From: Oscillospiraceae bacterium
GTDB taxonomy: Bacteria; Bacillota; Clostridia; Oscillospirales; Acutalibacteraceae
Direction: 5' to 3'
DNA length: 64,000 bases
Assembly: GCA_015066515.1 (NCBI GenBank)
Contig: SVOH01000007.1
Coordinates: 24,687-88,686 of the forward strand
Part shown: piece by piece, positions 54,875 to 63,397 of the stretch
How the letters are laid out: each line of letters starts with the position of its first letter
Numbering within the stretch: position 1 is the first letter of the stretch
Notes under the pieces: model-generated
Told to the model about the DNA's origin: nothing
What the model saw: only the letters and a program-made list of their open reading frames with translations
Database searches by the model: none
Position numbers and translations under genes: made by a program

Positions 54875-55126
54875 ATGAAATTCACATATAAAACTAATGG
54901 GGTTTGTTCTAGAAGCATTGATATTGAAATTGAGGACAACATTATTAAAGATGTTTCGTTTTATGGCGGTTGCAACGGTAACCTAAAGGGTATTGCCGAG
55001 TTGACAAAGGGTATGAATATCGACGATGTTATCGTGAAACTCGAAGGTATTAAATGCGGATTTAAAAATACTTCTTGCCCTGCACAATTAGCCGAAGCGT
55101 TAAAGAAATACAAAAACCAACAGTAG
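54875..55126 (+). CDS. TSCPD domain protein (TIGR03905 type)
   Basis: 83 residues. The TSCPD fold motifs are TNGVCSRSIDIEIEDNIIKDVSF (in parts), YGGCNGNLKGIAEL, GIKCGFKNTSCPAQLAEAL. The conserved Cys residues resemble the C-terminal extension of vitamin-B12-dependent ribonucleotide reductases and may bind metal. Downstream of rpoD, 12 bp apart, so probably co-transcribed. Confidence 0.9.
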   Translation: MKFTYKTNGVCSRSIDIEIEDNIIKDVSFYGGCNGNLKGIAELTKGMNIDDVIVKLEGIKCGFKNTSCPAQLAEALKKYKNQQ

Positions 55127-55143
55127 AAAAAAGGTGATTAAAG

Positions 55144-55683
55144 GTGCTAACAGATGATTTAGATGTAAAAATTGCGAGCGATAGGCCTTCTGAGGATGTC
55201 AGACGCAATAAAAACACACCCCAGCAGAATTCGTCTGTGAGTTCTGAACAGATAAAAGGGGCAAAGGCTGTAGGCAAGGCTGTGGCAAACAGCTTTATTG
55301 CTGACGCCGAAACCGAGGTAGACGAGGAATTTCGCGACTTTGATATGATTGTTCAAAGACGTTTGTTGCTATCGTTTACCGCTACCGCAGGATTTGAGCA
55401 GTATATAGGCGACGACACACTTGACGGTATTGCACAAAAGAGCTTTTTGGATACTATAAACAAGCATAGCTCCGAGCTTTATAAAACCTCAAGCGATACG
55501 GGTGCTTTTTCGTTTTACTACCTTGCGTTCCGCAGAGGTAGTGAGGTTGAGCGCCGCATAGGACAAACCTTTGCAATGCTCTGCTCACACGACGGCGACC
55601 CAATTTTTCAAGAGCTTGGCGAGGCACTTTACTGCTGGTTTTTGTCGGTAGTAAGAAAAGCGGTAGCCGAGTATATGAAGTAA
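55144..55683 (+). CDS. Conserved hypothetical protein
   Basis: 179 residues, soluble. A disordered N-terminus (about 1-60, Ser/Asp/Asn-rich) leads into a helical domain with FRDFDMIVQRRLLLSFTATAG, YKTSSDTGAFSFYYLAFRRG and GQTFAMLCSHDGDPIFQELG (read in parts). GTG start 55144, with AAAGGTGA upstream. I do not recognise the family. Its last 98 codons are duplicated downstream as a fragment. Confidence 0.75.
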   Translation: MLTDDLDVKIASDRPSEDVRRNKNTPQQNSSVSSEQIKGAKAVGKAVANSFIADAETEVDEEFRDFDMIVQRRLLLSFTATAGFEQYIGDDTLDGIAQKSFLDTINKHSSELYKTSSDTGAFSFYYLAFRRGSEVERRIGQTFAMLCSHDGDPIFQELGEALYCWFLSVVRKAVAEYMK

Positions 55684-55726
55684 TATTTTAATTGACACGA
55701 TATGTCGAATGTGTTATATTTAATTT

Positions 55727-55816
55727 ATAGAAACGATGTTCGACAGATCCGTGGTCTATCAAAATTTTTATAGTTTAAGTTTTTAAAAGCGATCTGTTCT
55801 TTACAGGTCGCTTTTT
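55727..55816 (+). ncRNA. Predicted small RNA/attenuator, copy A
   Basis: Promoter TTGACA (55692-55697), 17 bp, TATATT (55715-55720) gives a start near 55727. A terminator AGCGATCTGT/ACAGGTCGCT plus TTTTT ends at about 55816, so the transcript is ~90 bases with no ORF. Bases 55743-55749 (ACAGATC) complement 55791-55797 in the terminator arm, so an antiterminated fold is possible. An inverted pair TGTCGAA (55703-55709) and TTCGACA (55739-55745) brackets the start point. Confidence 0.5.
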
Positions 55817-55894
55817 GCTATTTTAATTGATTGATAAAATAGCAAATCAGTAGATTAACAGGGGTAAGTTTTAATATTGTAAGAAGATTCTAAC

Positions 55895-55921
55895 AACACA
55901 GAGAACCGTCCCTTGTGTTAT
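55895..55921. repeat. REP-like palindromic repeat, copy 1
   Basis: AACACA-GAGAACCGTCCCT-TGTGTT. Similar GACGGTTCTC repeats occur in many Firmicutes and have been linked to IS200/RAYT-type transposases; I rely on recall for that link. Confidence 0.6.
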
Positions 55922-55922
55922 C

Positions 55923-56216
55923 GGATTTGAGCAGTATATAGGCGACGACACACTTGACGGTATTGCACAAAAGAGCTTTTTGGATACTATAAACAAGCAT
56001 AGCTCGGAGCTTTATAAAACCTCAAGCGATACGGGTGCTTTTTCGTTTTACTACCTTGCGTTCCGCAGAGGTAGTGAGGTTGAGCGTCGCATAGGACAAA
56101 CCTTTGCAATGCTCTGCTCACACGACGGCGACCCAATTTTTCAAGAGCTTGGCGAGGCACTTTACTGCTGGTTTTTGTCGGTAGTAAGAAAAGCGGTAGC
56201 TGAGTATATGAAGTAA
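55923..56216 (+). pseudogene. Duplicated 3' fragment of the hypothetical gene
   Basis: Encodes the last ~98 residues of the 55144-55683 product (from GFEQYIGDD to the end) with no changes that break the frame, but lacks the first ~82 codons and any ribosome-binding site. The only in-frame start is a TTG at 55980. Treated as a fragment left by the tandem duplication. Confidence 0.85.
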
Positions 56217-56259
56217 TATTTTAATTGACACGATATGTCGAATGTGTTATATTTAATTT

Positions 56260-56341
56260 ATAGAAACGATGTTCGACAGATCGTAGTCTGTTTAATATGG
56301 TTAATTTTAAAAGCGATCTGTTCTTTACAGGTCGCTTTTTG
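56260..56341 (+). ncRNA. Predicted small RNA/attenuator, copy B
   Basis: Same promoter (56225-56230 and 56248-56253) and terminator as copy A, but a different centre of ~25 bases (ACAGA-TCGTAG-TCTGT hairpin, then TTTAATATGG). The antiterminator element ACAGATC is kept. Confidence 0.5.
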
Positions 56342-56419
56342 CTGTTTTAATTGATTGATAAAATAGCAAATCAGTAGATTAACAGGGGTAAGTTTTTAAT
56401 ATTGTAAGAAGATTCTAAC

Positions 56420-56480
56420 AACACAGAGAACCGTCCCTTGTGTTATTCCAGAGAACCGTCCCTTGTGTTATTCCTTGTGT
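56420..56480. repeat. REP-like repeats, copies 2-4 (tandem)
   Basis: AACACAGAGAACCGTCCCTTGTGTT is followed by TTCCAGAGAACCGTCCCTTGTGTT and a third partial TTCCTTGTGTTG, a ~25-bp tandem array at the outer end of the duplication. Confidence 0.7.
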
Positions 56481-56544
56481 TGACAAAAACAACTTCTCAA
56501 ACGGTTAAATTGTAAACGCTTTCTATTATTCTAAAAAACCACAA

Positions 56545-56585
56545 AAACAGGTAGCACTCACCCGAGCGCTACCTGTTCCTTTTTC
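56545..56585 (+). terminator. Terminator hairpin upstream of the amidase gene
   Basis: AACAGGTAGC/GCTACCTGTT stem followed by CCTTTTTC. Ends any transcription coming from the duplicated cassettes. Confidence 0.8.
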
Positions 56586-56669
56586 GATCATCATAATTGA
56601 TGATTAAGTAAAATAATTGTTTCATACCGATTATCTCTCTTGCATATAATGGTGCAAGGGGGATTTTTT

Positions 56670-57215
56670 ATGCCTAGTATATATTTAAGCCCGTCAACTC
56701 AGGAATTTAATCCTTATATTATAGGCGGTAATGAAGAATATTATATGAACCTTATTGCCGATGCTATGGAGCCGTATTTATATGCAAGCGGTATATCGTT
56801 TACGCGCAATACGCCCGATATGACTGCCGCCTCATCTATAAGAGAGTCAAATATGGGTAATTATGACCTACACGTAGCTCTTCATTCAAATGCTACGGGC
56901 AGTGGTGACGGTAGCCGTAGGGGAAGTGAGGTTTACTACTTTCCTACAAGTGTAAACGGTGCGCGTGCGGCAGAGATTATTGCTAATAATTTAAAGCTAA
57001 TATATCCGCTACCGCAAAATGTGCGCACTATTCCAACTACAGCTATTGGTGAGGTCAGACGTACGCGTGCGCCCAGTGTTTTGATTGAATTTGCTTATCA
57101 CGACAACTATGAAGATGCAATATGGATACGCGATAATATCGAAGCGATAGCTGCCAATGTGGTTGTATCACTCACTGATTATTTTGGAATTCCTTTTATA
57201 GTACCTGTTTTATAA
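56670..57215 (+). CDS. N-acetylmuramoyl-L-alanine amidase (Amidase_3)
   Basis: 181 residues, one catalytic domain and no signal peptide or wall-binding domain. Family features: IYLSPSTQ at the start, ALHSNATG (metal His), GSEVYYFP and VLIEFAYHDN (catalytic Glu and a His). ATG 56670 follows AAGGGGG; the ATG at 56640 sits too close to the -10. Domain-only amidases of this kind occur in sporulation and lysis; the role here is open. Confidence 0.88.
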   Translation: MPSIYLSPSTQEFNPYIIGGNEEYYMNLIADAMEPYLYASGISFTRNTPDMTAASSIRESNMGNYDLHVALHSNATGSGDGSRRGSEVYYFPTSVNGARAAEIIANNLKLIYPLPQNVRTIPTTAIGEVRRTRAPSVLIEFAYHDNYEDAIWIRDNIEAIAANVVVSLTDYFGIPFIVPVL

Positions 57216-57227
57216 CTTAAACCATTA

Positions 57228-57256
57228 AAGCCGCCGTAAAGGTGGCTTTAATTATT
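57228..57256 (+). terminator. Terminator of the amidase gene
   Basis: AAAGCCGCC/GGTGGCTTT stem with GTAAA loop, followed by a weak T-rich stretch. Confidence 0.75.
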
Positions 57257-57278
57257 ATAAAAAAATAACTTTTTCGTG

Positions 57279-57308
57279 TTGACAAAACATACAGTTAAAT
57301 AGTAAAAT
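57279..57308 (+). promoter_or_regulatory. Promoter of the O-acetylation operon
   Basis: TTGACA (57279-57284), 18-bp spacer, TAAAAT (57303-57308). Confidence 0.65.
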
Positions 57309-57345
57309 TAAAATGATAAATTTTTGCTTAAAGGGAGGGGATATA

Positions 57346-58776
57346 ATGGTATTTTCAAGCCTTTTTTTCTTGTATTTATTTTTGCCGCTTAATCTTATAG
57401 TGTACTTTTTTGCCAAGACAACCAAGGCTAGAAATATTGTAATGCTTATATTCTCTCTCATTTTCTATGCGTGGGGCGAGCCTGTATACGTTTTGTTGTT
57501 GCTTTTTATGACGGCAAGCGACTGGCTTATATCACTTTACATTGAAAAGCAAACACCTCACGGCATAAAAGCCAAGCTTGGACTTGTGATGATGGCTATA
57601 GTAAATCTTGGACTACTTGGATTTTTTAAATATGGCTCATTTGTGCTTGAAAATGTGGGACTTATTGTAGGACAAGAACTTGGCACATTGGATATTGTTT
57701 TACCGATAGGTATTTCATTTTATACGTTTCAGCTTATCTCTTACGTTGTAGATGTTTACCGTGGGGATGTGCCCGCGCAAAAGAGTTTTTCAACGCTATT
57801 GTTATATGTCAGCCTTTTTCATCAATGCATTGCCGGACCAATCGTAAGATATAAGGACATTTGCGCCGAGCTGCTTGAGCGCAGATCGACAGGTCAAGAT
57901 ATAGCCGACGGCATATGGCGATTTAGTTTTGGACTTGCTAAAAAGGCAATTTTGGCAAATGCTATGGGTAGCATTGCCGATAAGCTGTTGGTGGGCGGCG
58001 AGGCGCTTGGTAGCAGTAGTGCTTTGGCGTTGTGGATTGGTGTGTTGGCATATAGCCTACAAATCTATCTTGATTTTTCTGCCTATTCAGATATGGCTAT
58101 AGGTATGGGTAGAATGATAGGTATTCACTACCGAGAAAATTTTGATTACCCATATGTATCACGCTCGGTTACAGAGTTTTGGCGCAGGTGGCATATATCA
58201 CTCGGTAGCTTTTTCCGTGATTATGTTTACATACCTCTTGGCGGAAACCGCAAGGGAAGGGCGCGTACATATCTTAATTTATTTATAGTATGGTTTTTAA
58301 CGGGACTTTGGCACGGTGCTAGTTGGAACTTTGTGCTGTGGGGACTGTATTTCTTTGTATTTTTAGTTTTAGAAAAAATGTTTTTGCACCGTATATTGTC
58401 AAAGGATAGAATAGTATCACATATTTATTTGGTAATTATTGTTTATTTTGGTTGGATACTTTTTAAATTCGATAATATGACAGATATACTTAATGTGCTA
58501 CGCGGAATGTTTGGTGCAAACGGAAATGCATTTACCGATTTTGAAACCAATACTATACTTACATCTAATATGTTTATACTAGCATTTTGCGCAATAGTAT
58601 CGACCCCAATTGTGCGTAAATTGGGTAGCCTTATAAGGTATACTCATATGGACAAAAGTGTAGTTTCGGTAATTTATACTGTTGGTAGAATAGCAATTCC
58701 ACTTATACTTTTATTGCTTTCGACCGCCGCTTTGGTAGGGGACAGCTACAACCCGTTTTTATACTTCCAGTTTTAA
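57346..58776 (+). CDS. MBOAT-family O-acyltransferase (AlgI-like)
   Basis: 476 residues, about ten membrane helices. DFSAYSDMAIGMGRMIG, YPYVSRSVTEFWRRWHISLGSFFRDYVYIPLGGN (in parts) and the catalytic His in LTGLWHGASWNF mark an AlgI/PatA-type MBOAT that moves acetyl groups across the membrane. ATG 57346 with AAAGGGAGGGG upstream; the earlier ATG at 57313 is within the leader. Paired with the next gene. Confidence 0.93.
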   Translation: MVFSSLFFLYLFLPLNLIVYFFAKTTKARNIVMLIFSLIFYAWGEPVYVLLLLFMTASDWLISLYIEKQTPHGIKAKLGLVMMAIVNLGLLGFFKYGSFVLENVGLIVGQELGTLDIVLPIGISFYTFQLISYVVDVYRGDVPAQKSFSTLLLYVSLFHQCIAGPIVRYKDICAELLERRSTGQDIADGIWRFSFGLAKKAILANAMGSIADKLLVGGEALGSSSALALWIGVLAYSLQIYLDFSAYSDMAIGMGRMIGIHYRENFDYPYVSRSVTEFWRRWHISLGSFFRDYVYIPLGGNRKGRARTYLNLFIVWFLTGLWHGASWNFVLWGLYFFVFLVLEKMFLHRILSKDRIVSHIYLVIIVYFGWILFKFDNMTDILNVLRGMFGANGNAFTDFETNTILTSNMFILAFCAIVSTPIVRKLGSLIRYTHMDKSVVSVIYTVGRIAIPLILLLLSTAALVGDSYNPFLYFQF

Positions 58777-58813
58777 TTAATATAATAATCTTGCTTGAAA
58801 GGAGGAATAGCTC

Positions 58814-60244
58814 GTGAAAAGTATTATAGTAATAGATGAGAGCGAAAAAAACAGCGAAAATAATCTTATTGATGATAATATGAAATTAATTAAAAATTTT
58901 CGCTTTCAGCATATCGTTGATATAAATATGATGCGCATCGTATTAACAATTTGGATTGCGGCGGCAATAGTAGCTATTCTTCCTATATTTAGGGAAAGTT
59001 ATTCCGAGGTAGAAAAAAGAGAACTTAAAAAATTTCCTAAGTTTTCTTTTTCGGCGCTTGTATCGGGCGATTATTTTGATGAAATCGGTCTTTGGTTTTC
59101 AGATACTTTTCCTTTGCGCGATGGTTTTGTATCGCTTAATACAAAAATCACCAACACTTTTGGAATAAATAAAGTTCAGGTGCACGGTGATATATCTCAA
59201 GGAGACGAAATACCCGATATAACTTCTTCGGAACAAACAACATCTACCGATTCAGAGCAGGTTGATTCTATAACCTCGGAACCTACACCGGAATCAAAAC
59301 CGGAACCTCAGCCTGAACCCGAGCCACAATTACCCGCTGTAGAGCAGTTGGGTGCTATGCTTATTGTAGATAATGCGGCATATGAGTATTATAATTTTAA
59401 TCAGGCTACAGCATCTAACTATGCCGCTACTGTAAATCGTGCAGCGGCAATACTTGAAGGAAAATCAAAGGTTTATGATATGATAATTCCAACAAGTATG
59501 GCTATAACTCTGCCCGAAAGCTATAGCGGAAGCACAAATTCATCTGACCAAAAAAAAGCTATAGATTATATGTATTCACTTATTTCACAGAATGTAAGCA
59601 AAATAGATGTTTACAGTACCCTTATGGCACATAAGGATGAATATATATACTTTAGAACCGACCATCACTGGACATCTTTGGGTGCTTATTATGCGTATAG
59701 AGATTTAATGATGGCAAAGGGCGCAATACCGGCCGAGCTTAGCGCGTTTAAAGAATATAAATTCGAGGGATTTTTAGGTTCGTTTTATGCTGAATCGGGT
59801 CAAAAGCCCAGCCTTGGTAACACACCCGACTATGTAATGGCTTACGAGCCTACACAACTGCAAAAAATACACACCTATACAAAAACGGGTGAGATTGATT
59901 ACAGCATAGTGTCTGATGGTAATAGGCTAAGCGCCGCAAATAAATATTTATCATTTGTATGCGGTGACCACCCATACGGTATTATGACCAACCCCGAGAT
60001 TACTGATGGTTCGTCTTGCCTTGTTATAAAGGAATCTTTTGGTAATCCGTTGGTACCGTTCCTTACACAAAACTATCAAACGGTATATGTGGTCGACTAT
60101 CGTTATATAAATCAGGTCTTTCCGGGCACACTTCGTCAATTTGTTGATGAACGCGGAATACAGGACGTTATGTTTATAAACAACGTATCTGCTACACGAA
60201 GTCCTGCTCTTGTTAATGCGTTGAGCGCATTTGTAGGGCAGTAA
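58814..60244 (+). CDS. DHHW/AlgX-type SGNH acetyltransferase partner
   Basis: 476 residues. A cytoplasmic start, one membrane helix (about 42-63), a Ser/Thr/Pro/Glu linker (about 135-180) and an outside SGNH-like domain with YFRTDHHWTSLGAYYAY (DHHW motif) and a C-terminal FGNPLVPFL block. Together with the MBOAT protein it probably O-acetylates a surface glycan or teichoic acid. GTG 58814 follows AAAGGAGG. Substrate unknown. Confidence 0.85.
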   Translation: MKSIIVIDESEKNSENNLIDDNMKLIKNFRFQHIVDINMMRIVLTIWIAAAIVAILPIFRESYSEVEKRELKKFPKFSFSALVSGDYFDEIGLWFSDTFPLRDGFVSLNTKITNTFGINKVQVHGDISQGDEIPDITSSEQTTSTDSEQVDSITSEPTPESKPEPQPEPEPQLPAVEQLGAMLIVDNAAYEYYNFNQATASNYAATVNRAAAILEGKSKVYDMIIPTSMAITLPESYSGSTNSSDQKKAIDYMYSLISQNVSKIDVYSTLMAHKDEYIYFRTDHHWTSLGAYYAYRDLMMAKGAIPAELSAFKEYKFEGFLGSFYAESGQKPSLGNTPDYVMAYEPTQLQKIHTYTKTGEIDYSIVSDGNRLSAANKYLSFVCGDHPYGIMTNPEITDGSSCLVIKESFGNPLVPFLTQNYQTVYVVDYRYINQVFPGTLRQFVDERGIQDVMFINNVSATRSPALVNALSAFVGQ

Positions 60245-60259
60245 AAAGAGGTTTATACT

Positions 60260-62947
60260 ATGGTAGATGAAAAAATTATAACAACAAAAGAATTTGCTAC
60301 TGCTTGTCGCAAGGCTATACCTGAAGGTATTGTTTTGCTTGAAAACGATGGGGCACTTCCACTTGCAAAAAATGAAAATATTGCTCTTTTTGGTCGCGGC
60401 CAGTTTGAATATTTAAAAAGCGGTAGCGGCTCTGGTGGACGTGTTAATTGCCCATACGTTACAAACATTTATGACGAAATAAAAAATCGTGTTACGCTTG
60501 ATGATAAGGTTACACAGTTTTATCGTGACTTTATAGAAGAAAATCCTTTTGACACAGGTGACGGTTGGAAGCCTTGTTTTTGTCAGAATGATGCTGTACC
60601 AAGTGAAGAATTGGTGCGCAATGCGGCAGCTCGCAGCGATAAGGCAATCTACGTAATCTGCCGTAACGTAGGAGAAAGCTTTGACTATGAAAAGACTCCC
60701 GGTAACTGGTATCTTTCTGATGAAGAAGATAAAACCATAAACCTTTTATCACAGCATTTTAAAAACGTTATTGTACTTTTAAATAGCGGTAACATTATGG
60801 ATATGAGCTGGGTCAAAAGGTATAATATCGGTACTGTGGCATACATTTGGCAAGGCGGTCAAGAGGGCGGTGCCGGCACAGTGGACGCGCTTATGGGTGA
60901 CGTAGCTCCCAGTGGTCGACTAACCGATACTATTGCTATCACCCCCGAGGATTACCCATGTGACGATTGCTTTGGTGACGATATAAAAAATATACATAAA
61001 GAAGATATTTACGTAGGCTATCGCTATTTTGAAACCTTTGCGAAGGACAAGGTTTTATATCCGTTTGGTTTTGGTCTTGGTTATAGTAAATTTAGTCAAA
61101 CCGTTACAGGTGTTACTAAAGACGGCGATATCGTTACAATTTCGGTTATCGTAGAAAATATCGGTGATTATAGCGGCAAAGACGTTGTGCAGGTGTATTT
61201 TAGTTCGCCACAGGGTAAGCTTGGCAAGCCTGCTCGTGAGCTTATAGCCTTTAAAAAGACCGATGTTTTGAGTGCAGGCGAGTCGCAGGAAATTAATATT
61301 GCTATTAATATAAGTGATATGGCGTGTTATGATGACTCGGGCAAAACAGGGCACGCTTTTGCCTGGGTGCTTGAAAGCGGCGAATATAACATATATGTTG
61401 GACAGAACGTTCGTGATGCAAAGCAGTGTTTTGCTTTCACTTTAGACGAAACAAGACTTGTAAAGCAGTGTGTACAGGCATTAGCACCCGTAGAAGAATT
61501 TGACCGTATGATTAATCAGAACGGTCAGATAAACTTTGAAAAAGCAACACTTAAGCAATATGATTTATCAGAACGCATTAAAGCAAACTTGCCACAGCCA
61601 CTTGAAATTACAGGCGATAAAGGTATAATGCTACAAGATGTTGCATCGGGTAAAAACACACTTGATGAGTTTGTGGCACAGTTTGATGCAAAAGCACTCT
61701 GTGAAATTGTTCGCGGCGAGGGCTTTGCCAGTCCAAAGGCAACCTATCAGGGCACCGCAAGCTGTTTTGCCGGCATTACGAAATCGTGGAGCGAAAAGGG
61801 AGTACCGGTGGTTACCACCTGCGATGGTCCAAGCGGTATCCGTATGGAAAGCAGCGCACTGGCTACCTGCATTCCTGTAGGAGCGCTTTTGGCATCTGCG
61901 TGGGCTCCCGAACTATTTGAGGAAATATATGATTGCCTTGCACAAGAGATGAAGCACTATGACGTTGATGTTTTGTTAGGACCCGGTATGAACATTCACC
62001 GCAGTGGTCTTTGCGGTAGAAATTTTGAATATTTTTCGGAAGACCCACATATTACCGGTGTTTATGCCGACAAAATATCCAGTTATTTAACTAAAAACGG
62101 CGTTTATGCCACCATTAAGCATTTTGCTGTTAATTCACAGGAACTTAACCGCAAGGATGAAAACGAGGTGCTTAGCGAACGCGCATTGCGTGAAATATAT
62201 CTAAAGCCTTTTGAAATTGCTGTAAAGGGTGGTTCGGTTAATGCGATAATGACGTCTTATAATCGTATTAACGGTATTCATACATCGGGCAACTATGACC
62301 TTACTACAACCATTTTGCGTGATGATTGGGGTTACACAGGCTTCGTTATGACCGACTGGGGCACTACAATGGATGACCCTAATAACGGTACCGACACAAA
62401 CACAAACCTTGCCACAATGGTCAAAGCTCAAAATGATATTTATAAGGTAAAGGGTGACTCTGCACTTTGTGAGGACGACCAGCAAAAAGCACTCAAAAGC
62501 GGTTATTTAACTATTGGTGAATTGCAACGCTGCGCTAAAAATCTTTTAAGCTTTACACTTAAAACACACGCTTTTAGAACAGGCAAAATAACAAATGTTA
62601 ACGAACTGTCTGATGCGCATGAGTGTGTGTATCACAAAAATCTTCTTGATGTAGAGTTAAAAATTTGTACCGACCATTTAAAAATTTATCAGCATACGCC
62701 AAGAAGATGCATACAATTAGACTTGCAAGAAAGCGGTATGTATTGTGGTGAGATTTTATATAACTTAAAGGGCAACCAATTAGAACAAAAAGATATACTC
62801 ATCTACGTTGATAATTGTCAGGGAATACGTATGGTGGGTATTGTAACCGACAAGCAAGAAAAACAGCGTTTTAGAATTTACGTTGACAAAAATTCTAAAA
62901 TTTATTTTCAAGACGGTATAGAAGAATTTAATCTTTATAAACTTTAA
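60260..62947 (+). CDS. Circularly permuted GH3 beta-glycosidase
   Basis: 895 residues. The GH3 C-terminal alpha/beta sandwich comes first (about 15-260: GIVLLENDGALPL, LFGRGQFEYLKSGSGSGGRVN, YIWQGGQEGGAGTVDALMGDVAPSGRL in parts). It is followed by a fibronectin-like domain (about 270-395), then the GH3 TIM barrel (about 470-790) with VLLGPGMNIHRSGLCGRNFEYFSEDP and the nucleophile in FVMTDWGT, and a small C-terminal beta domain. This reversed order is known from some rumen beta-glucosidases. No signal peptide, so it acts on imported oligosaccharides. Confidence 0.9.
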   Translation: MVDEKIITTKEFATACRKAIPEGIVLLENDGALPLAKNENIALFGRGQFEYLKSGSGSGGRVNCPYVTNIYDEIKNRVTLDDKVTQFYRDFIEENPFDTGDGWKPCFCQNDAVPSEELVRNAAARSDKAIYVICRNVGESFDYEKTPGNWYLSDEEDKTINLLSQHFKNVIVLLNSGNIMDMSWVKRYNIGTVAYIWQGGQEGGAGTVDALMGDVAPSGRLTDTIAITPEDYPCDDCFGDDIKNIHKEDIYVGYRYFETFAKDKVLYPFGFGLGYSKFSQTVTGVTKDGDIVTISVIVENIGDYSGKDVVQVYFSSPQGKLGKPARELIAFKKTDVLSAGESQEINIAINISDMACYDDSGKTGHAFAWVLESGEYNIYVGQNVRDAKQCFAFTLDETRLVKQCVQALAPVEEFDRMINQNGQINFEKATLKQYDLSERIKANLPQPLEITGDKGIMLQDVASGKNTLDEFVAQFDAKALCEIVRGEGFASPKATYQGTASCFAGITKSWSEKGVPVVTTCDGPSGIRMESSALATCIPVGALLASAWAPELFEEIYDCLAQEMKHYDVDVLLGPGMNIHRSGLCGRNFEYFSEDPHITGVYADKISSYLTKNGVYATIKHFAVNSQELNRKDENEVLSERALREIYLKPFEIAVKGGSVNAIMTSYNRINGIHTSGNYDLTTTILRDDWGYTGFVMTDWGTTMDDPNNGTDTNTNLATMVKAQNDIYKVKGDSALCEDDQQKALKSGYLTIGELQRCAKNLLSFTLKTHAFRTGKITNVNELSDAHECVYHKNLLDVELKICTDHLKIYQHTPRRCIQLDLQESGMYCGEILYNLKGNQLEQKDILIYVDNCQGIRMVGIVTDKQEKQRFRIYVDKNSKIYFQDGIEEFNLYKL

Positions 62948-62958
62948 GTTTAAAACGC

Positions 62959-62987
62959 TTGACAATGCACTATAAAAACAATATAAT
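62959..62987 (+). promoter_or_regulatory. Consensus promoter of the tRNA-Ser region
   Basis: TTGACA (62959-62964), 17-bp spacer, TATAAT (62982-62987): an exact consensus, typical of tRNA operons. Start point near 62994. Confidence 0.85.
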
Positions 62988-62989
62988 GT

Positions 62990-63013
62990 ATAAGCCGCCA
63001 AAGTCGGCGGCTT
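62990..63013 (+). terminator. Strong hairpin at the start of the tRNA-Ser transcript
   Basis: TAAGCCGCC/GGCGGCTTA with an AAAGTC loop, then TTATT. It could terminate the GH3 transcript, but it also lies at the very 5' end of the tRNA transcript. Confidence 0.6.
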
Positions 63014-63020
63014 ATTATTG

Positions 63021-63060
63021 GGAGACGTATCGAAGTGGTCATAACGGGGCTGACTCGAAA
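63021..63060 (+). repeat. 5' half of tRNA-Ser, copy 1
   Basis: 40 bases identical to the first 40 of the intact tRNA-Ser at 63398, except C for G at position 6. Identity stops inside the anticodon loop (after CTCGAAA). Confidence 0.9.
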
Positions 63061-63204
63061 CATAGTCGGGTCTGTCACGACCGTATCTCCTTAAACCCTT
63101 TATTTATCGGGGTTTTCGTGACTTCGGTTTGCACTCTCACGATTCTGCATCTCGCAGTTTTCTCGCAATTTAGGTATCAAGGCTTTGCCTTTACAATTTT
63201 ATAT

Positions 63205-63246
63205 GGAGACGTATCGAAGTGGTCATAACGGGGCTGACTCGAAATC
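63205..63246 (+). repeat. 5' half of tRNA-Ser, copy 2
   Basis: 42 bases identical to the first 42 of the intact tRNA, with the same C at position 6 as copy 1. Identity stops just after the anticodon loop. Confidence 0.9.
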
Positions 63247-63321
63247 TTCTTCGCCAAACGGAAGACAATCTTCCAAAAAGCCTTTAACCGTGCGGTTTTC
63301 GGGCATCTGCCTATCACCGCA
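63223..63321 (-). pseudogene. Possible 3' remnant of an integrase-type gene
   Basis: On the minus strand an open stretch reads MPENRTVKGFLEDCLPFGEE-D and ends FESAPL with its stop inside tRNA-half copy 2. Genes of elements that integrate in tRNA genes often end within the att site, so this may be the last codons of a lost integrase. No catalytic residues remain; the assignment is speculative. Confidence 0.3.
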
Positions 63322-63397
63322 TCACACAGAGTTCTAACGAGAATTCTAATACAACTGAATATTTGCGTTAATCTCGGTTTGCCGAGTTAACATATAC

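Larger units (their letters stand above)
55390..56446 (+). repeat. Tandem duplication of about 530 bp
   Basis: Unit A (55390-55921) and unit B (55923-56446) carry the 3' end of the hypothetical gene, a promoter, a short RNA cassette, a terminator and a REP-like end. They are almost identical apart from a few silent or wobble changes and a clearly different ~30-bp block in the middle of the RNA cassette (55750-55784 versus 56283-56308). The junction lies exactly at the REP-like sequence. Confidence 0.93.

Noticed and set aside
55860..56480. CRISPR array
   Set aside because: The repeats are one tandem duplication plus a few 25-bp REP-like units without regular unique spacers, and no cas genes are present.
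62959..63228. 89-codon plus-strand ORF across the first tRNA halves
   Set aside because: It starts inside the -35 element, has no RBS and is made largely of tRNA-derived sequence; such ORFs are common artefacts.
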